Numbered from the stretch's first letter, positions 19,018-28,951 are shown. The stretch is DNA of 64,000 nt from Acidimicrobiales bacterium (GCA_024638815.1 JAHEJM010000004.1:31325-95324); one strand, 5' to 3'. Notes: generated from the sequence alone by a model not told the origin. Made by a program: numbers and translations.

Positions 19018-19046
19018 TTGAACGAACACCTGTTCGTCACTAGAGT
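19018..19046 (+). promoter_or_regulatory. recA promoter
   Basis: A TTGAAC hexamer (19018-19023) and TAGAGT hexamer (19041-19046) are separated by exactly 17 bases and fit a vegetative sigma promoter. The LexA palindrome fills the spacer, the classic repressed arrangement. Transcription from here would give a leader of about 190 bases before the recA GTG. Confidence 0.7.
19023..19036. promoter_or_regulatory. LexA/SOS box upstream of recA
   Basis: CGAACACCTGTTCG has the two CGAAC/GTTCG half sites separated by four bases, matching the actinobacterial and Bacillus SOS box. It lies between the -35 and -10 elements of the recA promoter, so LexA would block polymerase. It is also close enough to the divergent lipoprotein gene at 18970 to affect it, though that is less certain. 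Confidence 0.85.
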
Positions 19047-19243
19047 GCAGGTGTGGAACTACAGCGTCGTAGTTCCCACCCGGGCTTGGGCTCAGGCTCA
19101 GGATTCGAGCGTAGCTCGCAAACCATTCTTACCCCGGCAGCCTTCATTGTCACAACCAGTTCGTACTGTTGACGGCAGTGGTCCGGGATCCCCGGAAGAA
19201 TCCCCCGAACACCTGCAGACAATCCTGAGAACAGGAGCATCCA

Positions 19244-20338
19244 GTGGAGAAGAACAAAGCGCTCGAAATGGCTCTCGGTAACATCGAGAAGCAGTTCGGC
19301 AAAGGCGCTGTGATGAAGATGGGCGAGAAGACGGGAATGGCGGTGGCCACCATCCCCACCGGGGCTCTCGCCCTCGATCTGGCTCTGGGCGTCGGGGGTC
19401 TGCCCCGGGGTCGTGTGGTCGAGATCTACGGTCCCGAGGCGTCGGGTAAGTCCACCCTGGCCATGCATGTGGTGGCCGAAGCCCAGCGCAACGGCGGTAT
19501 CTGCGCCTACATCGACGCCGAGCACGCCATGGATCCGGTCTACGCCGCCAACATCGGGGTCGACGTCGACGAACTGCTCATCTCCCAGCCCGACACCGGC
19601 GAGCAGGCCCTGGAGATCGCCGACATCCTGGTCCGTTCCGGCTCCATCGACGTGATCGTGATCGACTCGGTGGCAGCCCTGACTCCCCGAGCCGAAATCG
19701 AGGGCGACATGGGTGACACCCACGTCGGCCTCCAGGCTCGGCTCATGTCCCAAGCCCTGCGCAAGATCACCGGGAATCTGAGCAAGACCGGCACCATTTG
19801 CGTGTTCATCAACCAGCTTCGGGAGAAGATCGGTGTCATGTTCGGCTCGCCCGAAACCACCCCCGGTGGCCGGGCCCTCAAGTTCTACAGCTCGGTTCGG
19901 CTCGACATCCGCCGCATTGAATCACTGAAGGACGGGGCCGAGGTGGTCGGTAACCGGACCAGGGTCAAGGTCGTCAAGAACAAGGTGGCTCCACCGTTTC
20001 GTCAGGCCGAATTCGACATCATGTACGGCAAGGGCATCAGTCGTGAGGGTTCGCTGCTCGATATCGCCGTCGAGCACGACATCGTGAAGAAGTCGGGTGC
20101 CTGGTACACCTACGAGGGTGAACAGATCGGCCAGGGCCGGGAGAACGTCAAGAATTTCCTGGTGGCCAACCCCGAGCTGGTGATGGAGATCCAGGATCGG
20201 GTGTTGAAAGAGGTCGGGCTGGTCGAGCCCGACGATCTGCTCGATGTCACCGATGATGAGTCGGACTCGTCCACGTCAGGCAAGTCGAAATCAAAGTCGT
20301 CGAAGTCCAGGGACGATGAACCCATCTCGCTCGACTGA
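19244..20338 (+). CDS. recA: recombinase RecA
   Basis: A 364-residue RecA filament protein for homologous recombination and SOS induction (LexA co-protease). It has Walker [10 protein letters not shown] near residue 66, Walker [11 protein letters not shown] near residue 140, the DNA-binding loop region [19 protein letters not shown] split over loops L1/L2, and ATP-cap residues as usual. The C-terminal tail is Asp/Glu/Ser/Lys-rich. The GTG at 19244 follows AGGAG (19232-19236). No recX follows; the next gene is a CBS-less IMPDH. In most actinobacteria recX and then miaB/miaA follow, so this locus is rearranged. Confidence 0.98.
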   Translation: MEKNKALEMALGNIEKQFGKGAVMKMGEKTGMAVATIPTGALALDLALGVGGLPRGRVVEIYGPEASGKSTLAMHVVAEAQRNGGICAYIDAEHAMDPVYAANIGVDVDELLISQPDTGEQALEIADILVRSGSIDVIVIDSVAALTPRAEIEGDMGDTHVGLQARLMSQALRKITGNLSKTGTICVFINQLREKIGVMFGSPETTPGGRALKFYSSVRLDIRRIESLKDGAEVVGNRTRVKVVKNKVAPPFRQAEFDIMYGKGISREGSLLDIAVEHDIVKKSGAWYTYEGEQIGQGRENVKNFLVANPELVMEIQDRVLKEVGLVEPDDLLDVTDDESDSSTSGKSKSKSSKSRDDEPISLD

Positions 20339-20347
20339 GCGGGCTGC

Positions 20348-20379
20348 GGCCCGGTCGGGTCTATAGCCCGACTCGGGCC
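20348..20379 (+). terminator. hairpin downstream of recA
   Basis: GGCCCG-GTCGGG, a 7-base loop, then CCCGAC-T-CGGGCC forms a 12-bp GC stem with one bulged T, starting 10 bases after the recA stop. There is no U run, as is common in high-GC actinobacteria, so it may act as an L-shaped terminator or an RNA-stabilising hairpin. Confidence 0.55.
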
Positions 20380-20441
20380 GGCAGCCGGGGCGGGCCGCTG
20401 CTCCCAGCTCGGTGTCGGCGAACGCGGTCACCGGTGTGCGG

Positions 20442-20456
20442 TACGATGGACGGGTG
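20442..20456 (+). promoter_or_regulatory. -10 element for a leaderless guaB-like transcript
   Basis: TACGAT (20442-20447) is followed after 6 bases by the GTG at 20454, which places the expected +1 on the start codon. There is no ribosome binding site before this GTG. The same TANNNT-N6-start geometry is seen before the genes at 42496 and 54154, supporting leaderless expression here and the choice of start. Confidence 0.55.
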
Positions 20457-21542
20457 TCCAGTAGAGCCGTCCCACTCGGGCTGACCTTCGACGACGTGCT
20501 TCTCGTACCGCAACGGTCGGCTATTCGTTCTCGACGTGACATCTCGGTGTCGACTCGACTGACCAGGCGACTGACCATCAGCACTCCCATCATCGCCGCC
20601 AACATGGACACGGTCTGCGAATCCGACATGGCCATCGAGTTGGCACGGCTGGGCGGAATCGGTATTCTCCACCGGTTCATGCCCGTCGGTCTGCAGGCCG
20701 ACATGGTTCACAAGGTAAAGGCGGAGGGTGACCTGCTGGTCGGAGCTGCCGTGGGCACCGACCACGACTCCATCGATCGCAGCCGCCGGCTGGTCGAGGC
20801 CGGAGTGGACGTGCTGGTGCTCGACATCGCCCACGGACACGCCGACCATGCCATCGAAACCCTGTCGGAGTTGAAACGGCGGTTTCCCTCGGTCGACGTG
20901 ATCGCCGGCAATGTCGCCACCAGGGCCGGGGCCGAGGATCTGGTGGCGGCCGGGGCCGATGCGGTCAAGGTCGGGGTCGGTCCCGGCGGGGTCTGCACCA
21001 CTCGTATCGTGGCCGGTGTCGGCGTGCCCCAGTGGACGGCCATCATCGATTGTGCCGCCACGCCCCTGTGTACTGCCGACGGTGAGTTCATCCCCATCAT
21101 CGCCGACGGTGGCATTCGCACCTCGGCCGACATCGCCAAGGCGCTCGGTGCCGGTGCCAGCTCGGTCATGATCGGTAGCCTGTTCGCCGGTACCAAGGAG
21201 AGCCCGGGCGAGGTGGAGCAGTCACCCCGGGGCCTGGTCAAGCGAGTCCGTGGTATGGCCTCGTTCGAGGCCTTGGTATCCCGGGCCCGGCGGGATGGCC
21301 AGGACATCGACGAGGAGTACTTCGAGCAGCGTGCACCGGAGGGGGTGGCCGGCACGGTTCCCTACCGGGGATCCGTGGCCAAGGTGGTGGCGAACCTCGT
21401 GGCCGGGCTTCGGTCGGGCATGAGCTACAGCAACGCCGACACGATTCCCCGGTTCTGGGAGCGAGCCCGGTTCGTGCAGGTCACCGCCAACGGGGTGTGG
21501 GAGAGTCATCCCCACGCCACCTTGTCGCCCCAACAGCTCTGA
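20454..21542 (+). CDS. IMP dehydrogenase / GMP reductase family protein lacking CBS domains
   Basis: A 362-residue TIM barrel of the IMPDH/GMPR family. The start DDVLLVPQRSAIRSRRDIS, the catalytic loop GVGPGGVCTTRIVAGVGVPQ (nucleophile Cys near residue 182) and the C-terminal PEGVAGTVPYRGSVA with ESHPH are all present and match IMPDH more than GMP reductase. The CBS pair that normally interrupts the barrel of ~490-residue IMPDHs is absent, so purine nucleotide feedback through CBS cannot operate. It would oxidise IMP to XMP for GMP synthesis, or could be a GMP reductase. The GTG at 20454 is chosen over 20412 because of the adjacent -10 element. Confidence 0.85.
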   Translation: MSSRAVPLGLTFDDVLLVPQRSAIRSRRDISVSTRLTRRLTISTPIIAANMDTVCESDMAIELARLGGIGILHRFMPVGLQADMVHKVKAEGDLLVGAAVGTDHDSIDRSRRLVEAGVDVLVLDIAHGHADHAIETLSELKRRFPSVDVIAGNVATRAGAEDLVAAGADAVKVGVGPGGVCTTRIVAGVGVPQWTAIIDCAATPLCTADGEFIPIIADGGIRTSADIAKALGAGASSVMIGSLFAGTKESPGEVEQSPRGLVKRVRGMASFEALVSRARRDGQDIDEEYFEQRAPEGVAGTVPYRGSVAKVVANLVAGLRSGMSYSNADTIPRFWERARFVQVTANGVWESHPHATLSPQQL

Positions 21543-21560
21543 CAGTACGCTCGGGCGGTT

Positions 21561-22913
21561 ATGAGCGCACCCGTGTTGCCGCTGGACCCGGCTGAACGAG
21601 CCTCGCTCCAGCGTCGAACCCTCGTGGTGCTGTCGGCCAGCGCCGTGTTCGGTCGGGCCGCCATGTCCATTGCCTTCGTGGTCGCCAGCCTGTTGACCGA
21701 ACGGATCCTGGGTTCGACCACCTGGGCCGGTGTGGCCAGCGCCGCCATCACGGTGGGCACGGCCTTGAGTTCCTCGGCCCTCAGCACCTACATGAGCCGT
21801 TCGGGGCGTCGCCCCGGTCTCGTTCTCGGCTATGTGGCCGCCGCCATCGGGGCCTCGATCGCGGTGTTCGGCGGTCAACTGTCCTTCCTGGTCGCCTACC
21901 TTCTCGGGTTGGTGTTGTTCGGAGTCGGGCAGGGTTCCACCAATCTCTCACGCTACGCCGCCGCCGATCTGGCAGATCCGCTGACCCGGGGCAAGGCCAT
22001 CGGCTATGTCGTCTTCGCATCCACCATCGGTGCGGTCGGGGGACCGGCCCTTTCCGGGGTGGCGGCATCGGTCGGGGAATGGTTCGGTCTCGACGAACTG
22101 GTGGGTGCCTTCGGATTCTCGGCCGGGTTCTTCGTGCTGGCCGGTGTGATGCTCTTCGTCTGGCTGCGGCCCGATCCGCTGGCCGCGGCCGGTCGGGTCA
22201 GCGGATCGAGGCGCACATCGTCGTCCGAGCCCGTGGCCGGTGCGGTGACTGCCGACGCCGTCTCCAACACCGGTGCCGCCCCGGTGGCCGAGTCCACGTT
22301 CGGCGAGAGTTCCGGTTTCTCGGCCGGCCTGGCCGCCACCATGGCCAATCCACTGTCCCGGCTGGCCCTGGCCGGTTTGGTGGTGTCCCAGGCGGTCATG
22401 GTCACGGTGATGACCATGACCCCCCTTCACATGGACGCCCACGACAAGCCGGTCGGTCTCATCGGTTGGGTGCTGTCGGCCCATACCGCCGGCATGTTCG
22501 CCTTCGCCCCGCTCGCCGGCTGGTTCGCCGACCGTTTCGGTCGCGTGCCCTCGGTGCTGGTGGCTGCGGTGATCCTCATCGTCTCCACGCTGATGACGGC
22601 CTTCGCCCACGAGGCGCCCTCGTATCTGATGTTCCCCGGGCTGTATCTTCTGGGTTTGGGCTGGAGCTTCGGTGAGGTCGGGTCCAGCGCTCTGTTGACC
22701 GAATCGGTGCCGGAAACCGACCAGGTGGCGGCCCAGGGAGCGGCCGACTTGATCAAAAGCGTCGCCTCCGGTGCCGGGGCTCTGGCGTCGGGCGTCGTGT
22801 TCACCATGGCCGGCTTTCACGTCCTGTCCGCTCTCGGGGTCATGGCCTCGGGACTCCTGCTGGTGGTGGCCTTCGTCCGGCTTCGACTCGATCGCCTCGC
22901 CATGACCGTCTGA
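21561..22913 (+). CDS. MFS transporter
   Basis: A 450-residue protein with about 12 hydrophobic helices in two halves and a polar loop of ~55 residues (about 205-260) between helices 6 and 7. The first cytoplasmic loop carries the RPGLVLGY-type variant of the MFS motif A (SRSGRRPG near residue 77), and the second half has GWFADRFGRVPS near residue 315, the canonical D-R-x-G-R. It is an inner-membrane secondary transporter or exporter of unknown substrate. It starts 18 bases after the IMPDH-like gene, so cotranscription is likely. Confidence 0.88.
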   Translation: MSAPVLPLDPAERASLQRRTLVVLSASAVFGRAAMSIAFVVASLLTERILGSTTWAGVASAAITVGTALSSSALSTYMSRSGRRPGLVLGYVAAAIGASIAVFGGQLSFLVAYLLGLVLFGVGQGSTNLSRYAAADLADPLTRGKAIGYVVFASTIGAVGGPALSGVAASVGEWFGLDELVGAFGFSAGFFVLAGVMLFVWLRPDPLAAAGRVSGSRRTSSSEPVAGAVTADAVSNTGAAPVAESTFGESSGFSAGLAATMANPLSRLALAGLVVSQAVMVTVMTMTPLHMDAHDKPVGLIGWVLSAHTAGMFAFAPLAGWFADRFGRVPSVLVAAVILIVSTLMTAFAHEAPSYLMFPGLYLLGLGWSFGEVGSSALLTESVPETDQVAAQGAADLIKSVASGAGALASGVVFTMAGFHVLSALGVMASGLLLVVAFVRLRLDRLAMTV

Positions 22914-22924
22914 ACGGACCGGCG

Positions 22925-23863
22925 TCAGTCGTCCCGGGGCGGTACCTCGATGGTGGCCAGATCGTGGGCCGCCACCACATCGGGATGGATGGCACCGGCC
23001 TCGGCCACGAACCCGTCGTTGTCGATGTACCGGGCCGAGAAGTGGCCCAGCACCAGGCGACGGGCCCCGGCCTCGACCGCCAGCCGTGCCGCCTGGGCCG
23101 CGGTGAGGTGCTTGTAGGCTCGAGCCAGCTCGGTCTCGTCCGACTGGTAGGTGGCCTCGCACACCATGAGATCGACGTCTCGGGCCAACTCCACCACCGC
23201 CGGGCACGGCGCAGTGTCCATGATGAAGGCCATCGACTGGCCCCGCTGTCGGTACGAGACCTGGTCGAGGTGGACCACCCCGCGGTCGGTGTCCACCTCC
23301 CCGGCAGCCAGCAACCGTCCTACCGTCGGACCCGACAGACCGAAATAGTCCAGGCGCTCGGGATCGAGCCGGATGTGGGAAGGTTCCTGAAGACGATAGC
23401 CGTAGGCGGTGACCCGATGGTCGAGTTCGTGTGCCGTCAGTTCGAACCCACCGATCGTGCCCACCGGGCCCGACCGTTCCACCGGTTGAGGATCGAGATT
23501 GGAGATGTCATGGAAGATGGAGGACCGGCGTAGCCGATCGAGGTAGTCGGCACCGTCGGCCGGATACCAGACCGGCAGCGGGTCGAGCCCCTCGGGGTTG
23601 GCGCCGGCGTCCAGGGCGCGGCGCTGAATGACGCCGGGGAGGCCGAGGCAGTGGTCGCCGTGGAAATGGGTGACGCAGATGGCCGTCACTCGGGCGATGG
23701 CCACCCCGGCCAGAATGCACTGTCGTTGTGCTCCCTCGCCGGGGTCGAACAGGATCAGCTGGTCATCCCATCGCAGGGCAAATCCGTTGTGGGCCCGGTA
23801 TCGGGTGGGGGCTTGGCTTGCCGTCCCCAGCACCACCAGTTCACGACTGCTCATCGAAACCAA
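22925..23863 (-). CDS. rnz: ribonuclease Z (tRNase Z)
   Basis: A 312-residue metallo-beta-lactamase enzyme that trims the 3' trailer of tRNA precursors. The zinc signature THFHGDHCLGLPGV is at about residues 60-73, further ligands are in IMDTAPCPAVVELA near residue 215 and LVLGHFSARY near residue 270, and the flexible arm region lies near residues 160-190. Length matches the short bacterial RNase Z. The gene is convergent with the MFS transporter, separated by 11 bases, and divergent from gnd. Confidence 0.92.
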   Translation of the reverse strand: MVSMSSRELVVLGTASQAPTRYRAHNGFALRWDDQLILFDPGEGAQRQCILAGVAIARVTAICVTHFHGDHCLGLPGVIQRRALDAGANPEGLDPLPVWYPADGADYLDRLRRSSIFHDISNLDPQPVERSGPVGTIGGFELTAHELDHRVTAYGYRLQEPSHIRLDPERLDYFGLSGPTVGRLLAAGEVDTDRGVVHLDQVSYRQRGQSMAFIMDTAPCPAVVELARDVDLMVCEATYQSDETELARAYKHLTAAQAARLAVEAGARRLVLGHFSARYIDNDGFVAEAGAIHPDVVAAHDLATIEVPPRDD

Positions 23864-23968
23864 AGCTAGTGCCGCACCTGACCGTACCCGGCCTCCTAGC
23901 CTGAAAGTCTGCGACTCCGTCCCGGAGCCCGCCCGATCGACTCATCGATGACACCAGGAGAACCACGA

Positions 23969-25045
23969 ATGACCATAGGGAGCCAGTTCGGCATGATCGG
24001 CCTCGGCCGAATGGGTGCCAACATGATGCGCCGCCTTCATCGGTCCGGCCTGACCGGTGTCGGCTACAACCGCAGTACCGAGGTGACGAAAGACCTGGTC
24101 GACGAGGGCGTCATTGTCGGCGCCGAGAGCGTTGAGGAGTTGGTAGCCACGGTGGAGCAACCCCGCTTCATCTGGATCATGCTCCCGGCGGGAGTCGTCG
24201 ACACCGTCATCGACGATCTGGTGCCCCTGCTGGACAAGGGCGACACCATCATCGACGGCGGCAACAGCCACTATCAGCTCGACATCGCCCGAGCCGAGCG
24301 GCTGGCCGAGCACAAGCTCCACTACATCGATGTCGGCACCTCGGGTGGGGTCCACGGTCTGGACCGGGGCTACTGCCTGATGATCGGAGGTGAGCAGGAG
24401 CCGGTCGAGGGCCTGGAGCCCGTTTTCCGGGCCCTGGCAGCGGGTGTCGATGCCGCTCCTCGTACCGGGGGCCGAACCGGCGGACTGGTGCAGGCCGAGT
24501 ACGGGTACCTTCACTGCGGACCGGCCGGGGCCGGACATTTCGTCAAGATGGTGCACAACGGGATCGAGTACGCCATCATGCAGGCCTATGCCGAAGGGTT
24601 CAATCTCTTGACCAGGGCCGGGATCGGGCGGGAGGACCGTGAGATCGACGCCGAGACCGCTCCGCTCGGTGATCCCCATCACTATCAGTACGAGATCAAG
24701 GTCGACGACGTGGCCGAGGTGTGGCGCCGGGGCAGCGTGATCGGTTCTTGGTTGCTCGATCTCACCGCTGAGGCCCTGAACCGGGATCCCGCGCTGGACG
24801 GGTTCCACGGCCAGGTCTCGGATTCGGGCGAGGGTCGATGGACGGCCATCGCCGCCATCGAGACGGGAACCCCGACCCCCACCATCGTCGATGCCCTGTT
24901 CACCCGGTTCTCGTCCCGGGACACCGATCGTTTCGCCAACCAGCTGTTGTCGGCGATGCGGGCCGGTTTCGGCGGTCACAGTGAGAAGGCCGGCGAGGGA
25001 GGCGGCGACGAAGGTGAACCGACGAACGGGGGCACGACCAAGTGA
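23969..25045 (+). CDS. gnd: 6-phosphogluconate dehydrogenase (decarboxylating)
   Basis: A 358-residue NAD(P)-dependent enzyme converting 6-phosphogluconate to ribulose 5-phosphate and CO2. The Rossmann start is [15 protein letters not shown], the substrate motif GGNSHY near residue 94, and the catalytic [18 protein letters not shown] near residue 193. It belongs to the shorter GndA/YqeC-like form (~300-360 residues) rather than the 470-residue type. AGGAG at 23956-23960 supports the ATG at 23969 over the one at 23948. It opens the pentose phosphate operon and overlaps zwf by 4 bases. Confidence 0.93.
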   Translation: MTIGSQFGMIGLGRMGANMMRRLHRSGLTGVGYNRSTEVTKDLVDEGVIVGAESVEELVATVEQPRFIWIMLPAGVVDTVIDDLVPLLDKGDTIIDGGNSHYQLDIARAERLAEHKLHYIDVGTSGGVHGLDRGYCLMIGGEQEPVEGLEPVFRALAAGVDAAPRTGGRTGGLVQAEYGYLHCGPAGAGHFVKMVHNGIEYAIMQAYAEGFNLLTRAGIGREDREIDAETAPLGDPHHYQYEIKVDDVAEVWRRGSVIGSWLLDLTAEALNRDPALDGFHGQVSDSGEGRWTAIAAIETGTPTPTIVDALFTRFSSRDTDRFANQLLSAMRAGFGGHSEKAGEGGGDEGEPTNGGTTK

Positions 25046-26496
25046 CCGGCGACGAGGGGAGCGCCGACTCCATGGCCGGCCGCCGCCGTGAGCACCATCC
25101 CTATCCGGTGACCGAGACCCCGGCCCACGTCCACGTCCCGGCTGAGCGGTCCGATGCCCTGGTGCTGTTCGGCATCACCGGCGACCTGGCCCGCAAGAAG
25201 TTGTTCGCCGCCCTCTACAAGCTGGAGGCCGACGACATGCTGGCCTGCCCCGTCATCGGGGTGGCCTCCTCCGACTGGTCCATCGATCGGCTTCGCCACG
25301 AGGCCAGGGACGCCCTGGAGGCAGGGGAGGTCGATATCGATGAGGCGGTGTGGGACCGGTTCGCCCAACGCCTCGACTACGTGTCCGGGGACTACCGGGA
25401 GCCCGACACCTTTGAGCAGGTGGCGGACAAGGTGGGCGACGCCCAGTGTCCGGTGTGCTATCTGGCCATACCTCCATTCCTTTTCCCCACCGTGGTCGAC
25501 GGCCTGGGCGGGACAGGCCTCAACCGGGGTCGGGTGGTTCTGGAGAAGCCGTTCGGGAGGGATCTGGAATCGTCCCGAGAGCTCGATCGGGCGGTCAAGG
25601 CCCACTACCCGGAGGAGCGGATCTACCGCATCGACCATTTCCTGGGGAAGGAGCCGGTTCTCAACCTGCTCGTCTTCCGCTTCGCCAACTCCATACTCGA
25701 ACCGTTGTGGAACCGCCACTACATCCAGCACGTCACGGTGGACATGGCCGAGTCGTTCGACGTCGAAGGTCGGGGCAGGTTCTACGACGAGGTCGGGGCC
25801 CTGCGCGACGTGGCCCAGAACCATCTGTTGCAGATCATTGCCCTGCTGGCCATGGAGCCGCCGGTCTCCGACGATGCCGACGCCATGTCGGACGAGGTGG
25901 TAAAGGTCCTGCGCTCGATCCGGCCCCTTGATCCGGCCGACGTGGTCCGGGGCCAGTACGACGGCTACCGGGACGAGGATGGGGTCAAACCCGACTCGGA
26001 CACCGAAACCTATGTCGGCTTCGACTTCGAGATCGACTCGTGGCGGTGGGCCGGGGTGCCGTGGCGGGTCCGCACCGGCAAGGCCCTGGCCGCCACGCGG
26101 ACCGAGGCCGTGGTCGAGTTCGTCACCCCGCCCCGGCCGCTTTTCACCCACCGGCTGTGCGCTCCCGCCCCCAACCGGCTGCGATTCGAAATGAAGCCGA
26201 TCGACACCATCGAGTTGCAGGTCCAGGCCAAGACACCGGGCTCGGAACTGGTGAGCGAGACCGTCAACCTCGACCTCGACCACTCGGGTCTCGAGTTCGG
26301 CCCCAGCCCCTACCATCGCCTGCTGGGCGATGCCCTGGAAGGCGATCGGCGCCTCTTCGCCCGAGGCGATCAGGTCGACGCCGCCTGGCAGATCGTCCAG
26401 CCGGTTCTCGATGATCCGCCTCCGGTCCACGTCTACCGGCGGGGAGCCGAGTTCCCCCTCTCGCTCAACCATCACGGTGGCGATGGCCGACGATGA
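25042..26496 (+). CDS. zwf: glucose-6-phosphate 1-dehydrogenase
   Basis: A 484-residue enzyme for the first oxidative step of the pentose phosphate pathway, making NADPH and 6-phosphogluconolactone. The coenzyme motif [19 protein letters not shown] is at about residues 36-54, and the active-site signature [11 protein letters not shown] near residue 196. Length is normal. It starts with GTG overlapping the gnd stop and its 3' end overlaps the start of the kinase gene. No OpcA homologue is adjacent, unlike in corynebacteria. Confidence 0.95.
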   Translation: MTGDEGSADSMAGRRREHHPYPVTETPAHVHVPAERSDALVLFGITGDLARKKLFAALYKLEADDMLACPVIGVASSDWSIDRLRHEARDALEAGEVDIDEAVWDRFAQRLDYVSGDYREPDTFEQVADKVGDAQCPVCYLAIPPFLFPTVVDGLGGTGLNRGRVVLEKPFGRDLESSRELDRAVKAHYPEERIYRIDHFLGKEPVLNLLVFRFANSILEPLWNRHYIQHVTVDMAESFDVEGRGRFYDEVGALRDVAQNHLLQIIALLAMEPPVSDDADAMSDEVVKVLRSIRPLDPADVVRGQYDGYRDEDGVKPDSDTETYVGFDFEIDSWRWAGVPWRVRTGKALAATRTEAVVEFVTPPRPLFTHRLCAPAPNRLRFEMKPIDTIELQVQAKTPGSELVSETVNLDLDHSGLEFGPSPYHRLLGDALEGDRRLFARGDQVDAAWQIVQPVLDDPPPVHVYRRGAEFPLSLNHHGGDGRR

Positions 26497-27406
26497 CGGC
26501 TGCAGGGCGGTGACGATCGCCCTTGACCTCGGTGGCACCCATGTGCGCGGTGCCGTGGTCTCGGACGACGGTCGGGTCCTCCACCGTCAGCGGCAGCACA
26601 CCCCCCGAACCGAGCCTACGATCGACTTCCTGGTCCGGCTGATCGAGATCGAGATGGGGGAAGTGCCCGAGAACCATGACGTGATCGGCGTGGTGATCGG
26701 CCTTCCGGGCATCATCGATCATCTTCGCGAGAGCCTGGTGGCGGCTCCCAACATTCCGCAGCGGTGGATCGAGAACCTGTCCGAGGAGTGGCTGTCGGCC
26801 AAGACCGGTCTGCCGATCAGCCTGGCCAACGACGCCGACCTGGCCGCGGTGGGGGAGGCCAACTTCGGAGCCGGCCGTGAGCATCGTGACGTGGTCTACG
26901 TGACCATCTCCACCGGGGTGGGAGCCGGCATCGTTGTCGACGGAAAACTGGTCCGGGGTCGCCTCTCCGGTGGGGAGCTCGGCCACACCATCATCGACTG
27001 GTCCGACGCCGACGAGGGTATTCCGGCCACGGTGGAGGAACTGGGCTCGGGAACGGCCATCGAACGGATGGCCTCGGCCACCGGGTTGTTGGAGCGAGGA
27101 GCCGATCTGGCCGACCTGGTCCGCTCCGGTCATCCCGGTGCGGTCGGCCTGTGGAACCGGGCGATTCGGGCCGTGGGCATCGGCATCGTCAACATGGCCT
27201 GGCTGGTTGCTCCCGAGGTGGTGATCGTGGGCGGGGGAGTGGGCCGCAACATCGATCTTGTCGCCCCGGTGCTGAAGCAGGAACTGGAGCGCCACGGTCC
27301 GCCGGCTGCCGGGCCGGTCGAGGTGACGGTGGCCGAGCTTGGCGACGACGCCGCGCTGGCCGGGGCCGCTGCCTGGTGGGTGGCCATCGGCCGTGATGAC
27401 CCGTGA
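26483..27406 (+). CDS. ROK family sugar kinase, probable glucokinase, without the zinc motif
   Basis: A 307-residue ROK kinase. The phosphate-1 motif [14 protein letters not shown] is near residue 12, the catalytic aspartate lies in [14 protein letters not shown] near residue 112, and [14 protein letters not shown] and GGELGHTII follow. ROK proteins usually carry a zinc site C-x-C-G-x2-G-C just after GELGH; here the stretch [16 protein letters not shown] has no cysteine. Context (zwf upstream, pgl downstream with a 4-base overlap) argues for glucose phosphorylation feeding the oxidative pathway. The frame extends upstream inside zwf; the ATG at 26483 gives the family N-terminus. Confidence 0.85.
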   Translation: MADDDGCRAVTIALDLGGTHVRGAVVSDDGRVLHRQRQHTPRTEPTIDFLVRLIEIEMGEVPENHDVIGVVIGLPGIIDHLRESLVAAPNIPQRWIENLSEEWLSAKTGLPISLANDADLAAVGEANFGAGREHRDVVYVTISTGVGAGIVVDGKLVRGRLSGGELGHTIIDWSDADEGIPATVEELGSGTAIERMASATGLLERGADLADLVRSGHPGAVGLWNRAIRAVGIGIVNMAWLVAPEVVIVGGGVGRNIDLVAPVLKQELERHGPPAAGPVEVTVAELGDDAALAGAAAWWVAIGRDDP

Positions 27407-28248
27407 CCTCCGACCGCCACGTGCTCGATGTCAGCTCGCCCCAGCGGTGGGCCGGGAGGGCGGCCGATGTTCTGGCCACCGCCATGGTCGCCGCAGTGGA
27501 TCAGCGCGAACGCTGTCTGGTCGCCCTCAGCGGCGGCTCGTCACCCATCGAGGTGTTCAAGATTCTGGCCGGTCGTCGTGAAGTACCGTGGGAACGGATC
27601 ATCTTCCTCCAGGTCGACGAGCGCATCGTTCCTCTCGACAGTTCGGCTCGGAACCTGATGAGCCAGCGAAGCGTGCTTGGCCATCTGGGCGCTTCGTGGT
27701 TGCCGCTGCCGGTCGACGAGTTGCTGGCCCTGCGCGGTCGACCTCCGGTTTCCCACGAGCCTCCCCGGGTCATCGACGCCGAGCGGGCCCGGCCGGTGCT
27801 CGATCGGTTCGCCGAGAAGCTGGTGGCCCTGGCCGGTGATCCACCGGTACTCGATCTCGTCCATCTTGGCCTCGGAGCCGATGGCCATACCGCATCGCTG
27901 GTTCCCGGCGATCCACTGGTCGACGAGCTGCGTCGTTATGTCGGTCTGACCGGTCTCTACGCCGGATCGCCGCCGACCGAGGCCCAGCAGCAGGCCGCCC
28001 TGGACCCGCAGCGCCGGACCCAGTCCACCCAGCGCATCAGCCTGACCCGGCCGGTGTTGGACCGGGCCCGCATGGTCCTGTGGTTGGTGCGGGGCTCGTC
28101 GAAGTCGGCGGTGCTGGCCCGGCTGCTCGATGGGGACATGTCCATACCCGCCGGCCTGATTCACCCGCCCCACTCGGTGGTGGTGGCCGATTCCGACGCC
28201 GCAGCCCGGGTTTCGAACCCGGACGCCGATCCGCCCCGTCCAGCCTGA
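27403..28248 (+). CDS. pgl: 6-phosphogluconolactonase
   Basis: A 281-residue member of the NagB/RpiA-like lactonase family that hydrolyses 6-phosphogluconolactone. Characteristic segments are CLVALSGGSSPIEVFKIL near residue 28, IIFLQVDERIVPLDSS near residue 67 and LDLVHLGLGADGHTASLVPG near residue 148. It closes the gnd-zwf-kinase-pgl operon, starting with GTG overlapping the previous stop. Having all oxidative-branch genes in this one unit makes the assignment safe. Confidence 0.92.
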   Translation: MTSDRHVLDVSSPQRWAGRAADVLATAMVAAVDQRERCLVALSGGSSPIEVFKILAGRREVPWERIIFLQVDERIVPLDSSARNLMSQRSVLGHLGASWLPLPVDELLALRGRPPVSHEPPRVIDAERARPVLDRFAEKLVALAGDPPVLDLVHLGLGADGHTASLVPGDPLVDELRRYVGLTGLYAGSPPTEAQQQAALDPQRRTQSTQRISLTRPVLDRARMVLWLVRGSSKSAVLARLLDGDMSIPAGLIHPPHSVVVADSDAAARVSNPDADPPRPA

Positions 28249-28302
28249 TAATCCCGGCAGCGCTCGCGGCTCGCATGCTGGCGTTGCCCCAGAGGGGACA
28301 TC

Positions 28303-28946
28303 ATGGTGACGATCGATGCCCGGTTCAATGAGTCGCCGGACTCTGCCCACGGTGGGGTGCCCTTTGGCGTGCTCGGCCTGGGTGCATCAACGCCACTTCT
28401 GGCCGAAGGGCTTCACGACACACCGTTTCGATCACCGACACGCAAACTGGAACGGACTGTGCGACAAGTCCGTGCCCTTCTCGCCGGTGATCGAATCGAG
28501 CTGACCGGACCCGACGGCGCACGACCGTTGCGGCTCGGGCTGCCACCGATGCCGGACCAGGAGATCCACATCGCCGCTACCGGACCGCGCTCGTCGCCGT
28601 CGACGACGATCGCGACCGAGCACGGGCCAGGGTTGCGTCGAACCTTGCCTGGTATCTGTGCTCCATGGGTGAGACATACCCGCAACTGGCGCGACAACAG
28701 GGATTCGGCCTCGAGGTCGACGCAATACAGAAGGCGAACCCGTCACCGAAGCCCGGAAGGTGTATCGTCCCTCCCGACGGTGATCGCCTCCTCGACGAGT
28801 GTTGTGTGTACGGAACAACGACCGACGTGGCCGAGGGCCTGTCCCGCTGGCACGACGTCGTCGATCTGGTCTCCATTGGACTCTCCCCGGGGGAGTCCCC
28901 CGAGGACCTCGAGGTGTTGGTTCGGGCCGCCGCCCCACTCACCTGA
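28303..28946 (+). pseudogene. decayed LLM-class (F420-type) oxidoreductase
   Basis: Two pieces of one protein family lie in different frames. From 28303 the frame reads GVLGLGASTPLLAEGLHDTPF, ..RALLAGDRIELTGPDG.. and LGLPPMPDQEIHIAA, typical of the middle of luciferase-like monooxygenases. After about 28570 the homology jumps to the frame of 28665: ALVAVDDDRDRARARVASNLA, MGETYPQLARQQGF and a normal C-terminus ending AAAPLT. The N-terminal ~100 residues and a ~50-residue middle segment are missing, so internal deletion plus frameshift is the simplest reading. It is unlikely to encode a working enzyme. Confidence 0.75.
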
Positions 28947-28951
28947 CCAAA

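Noticed and set aside
19047..19243. riboswitch or leader peptide in the recA leader
   Set aside because: I could not see a conserved aptamer core, a short coupled frame or a clear terminator/antiterminator pair.
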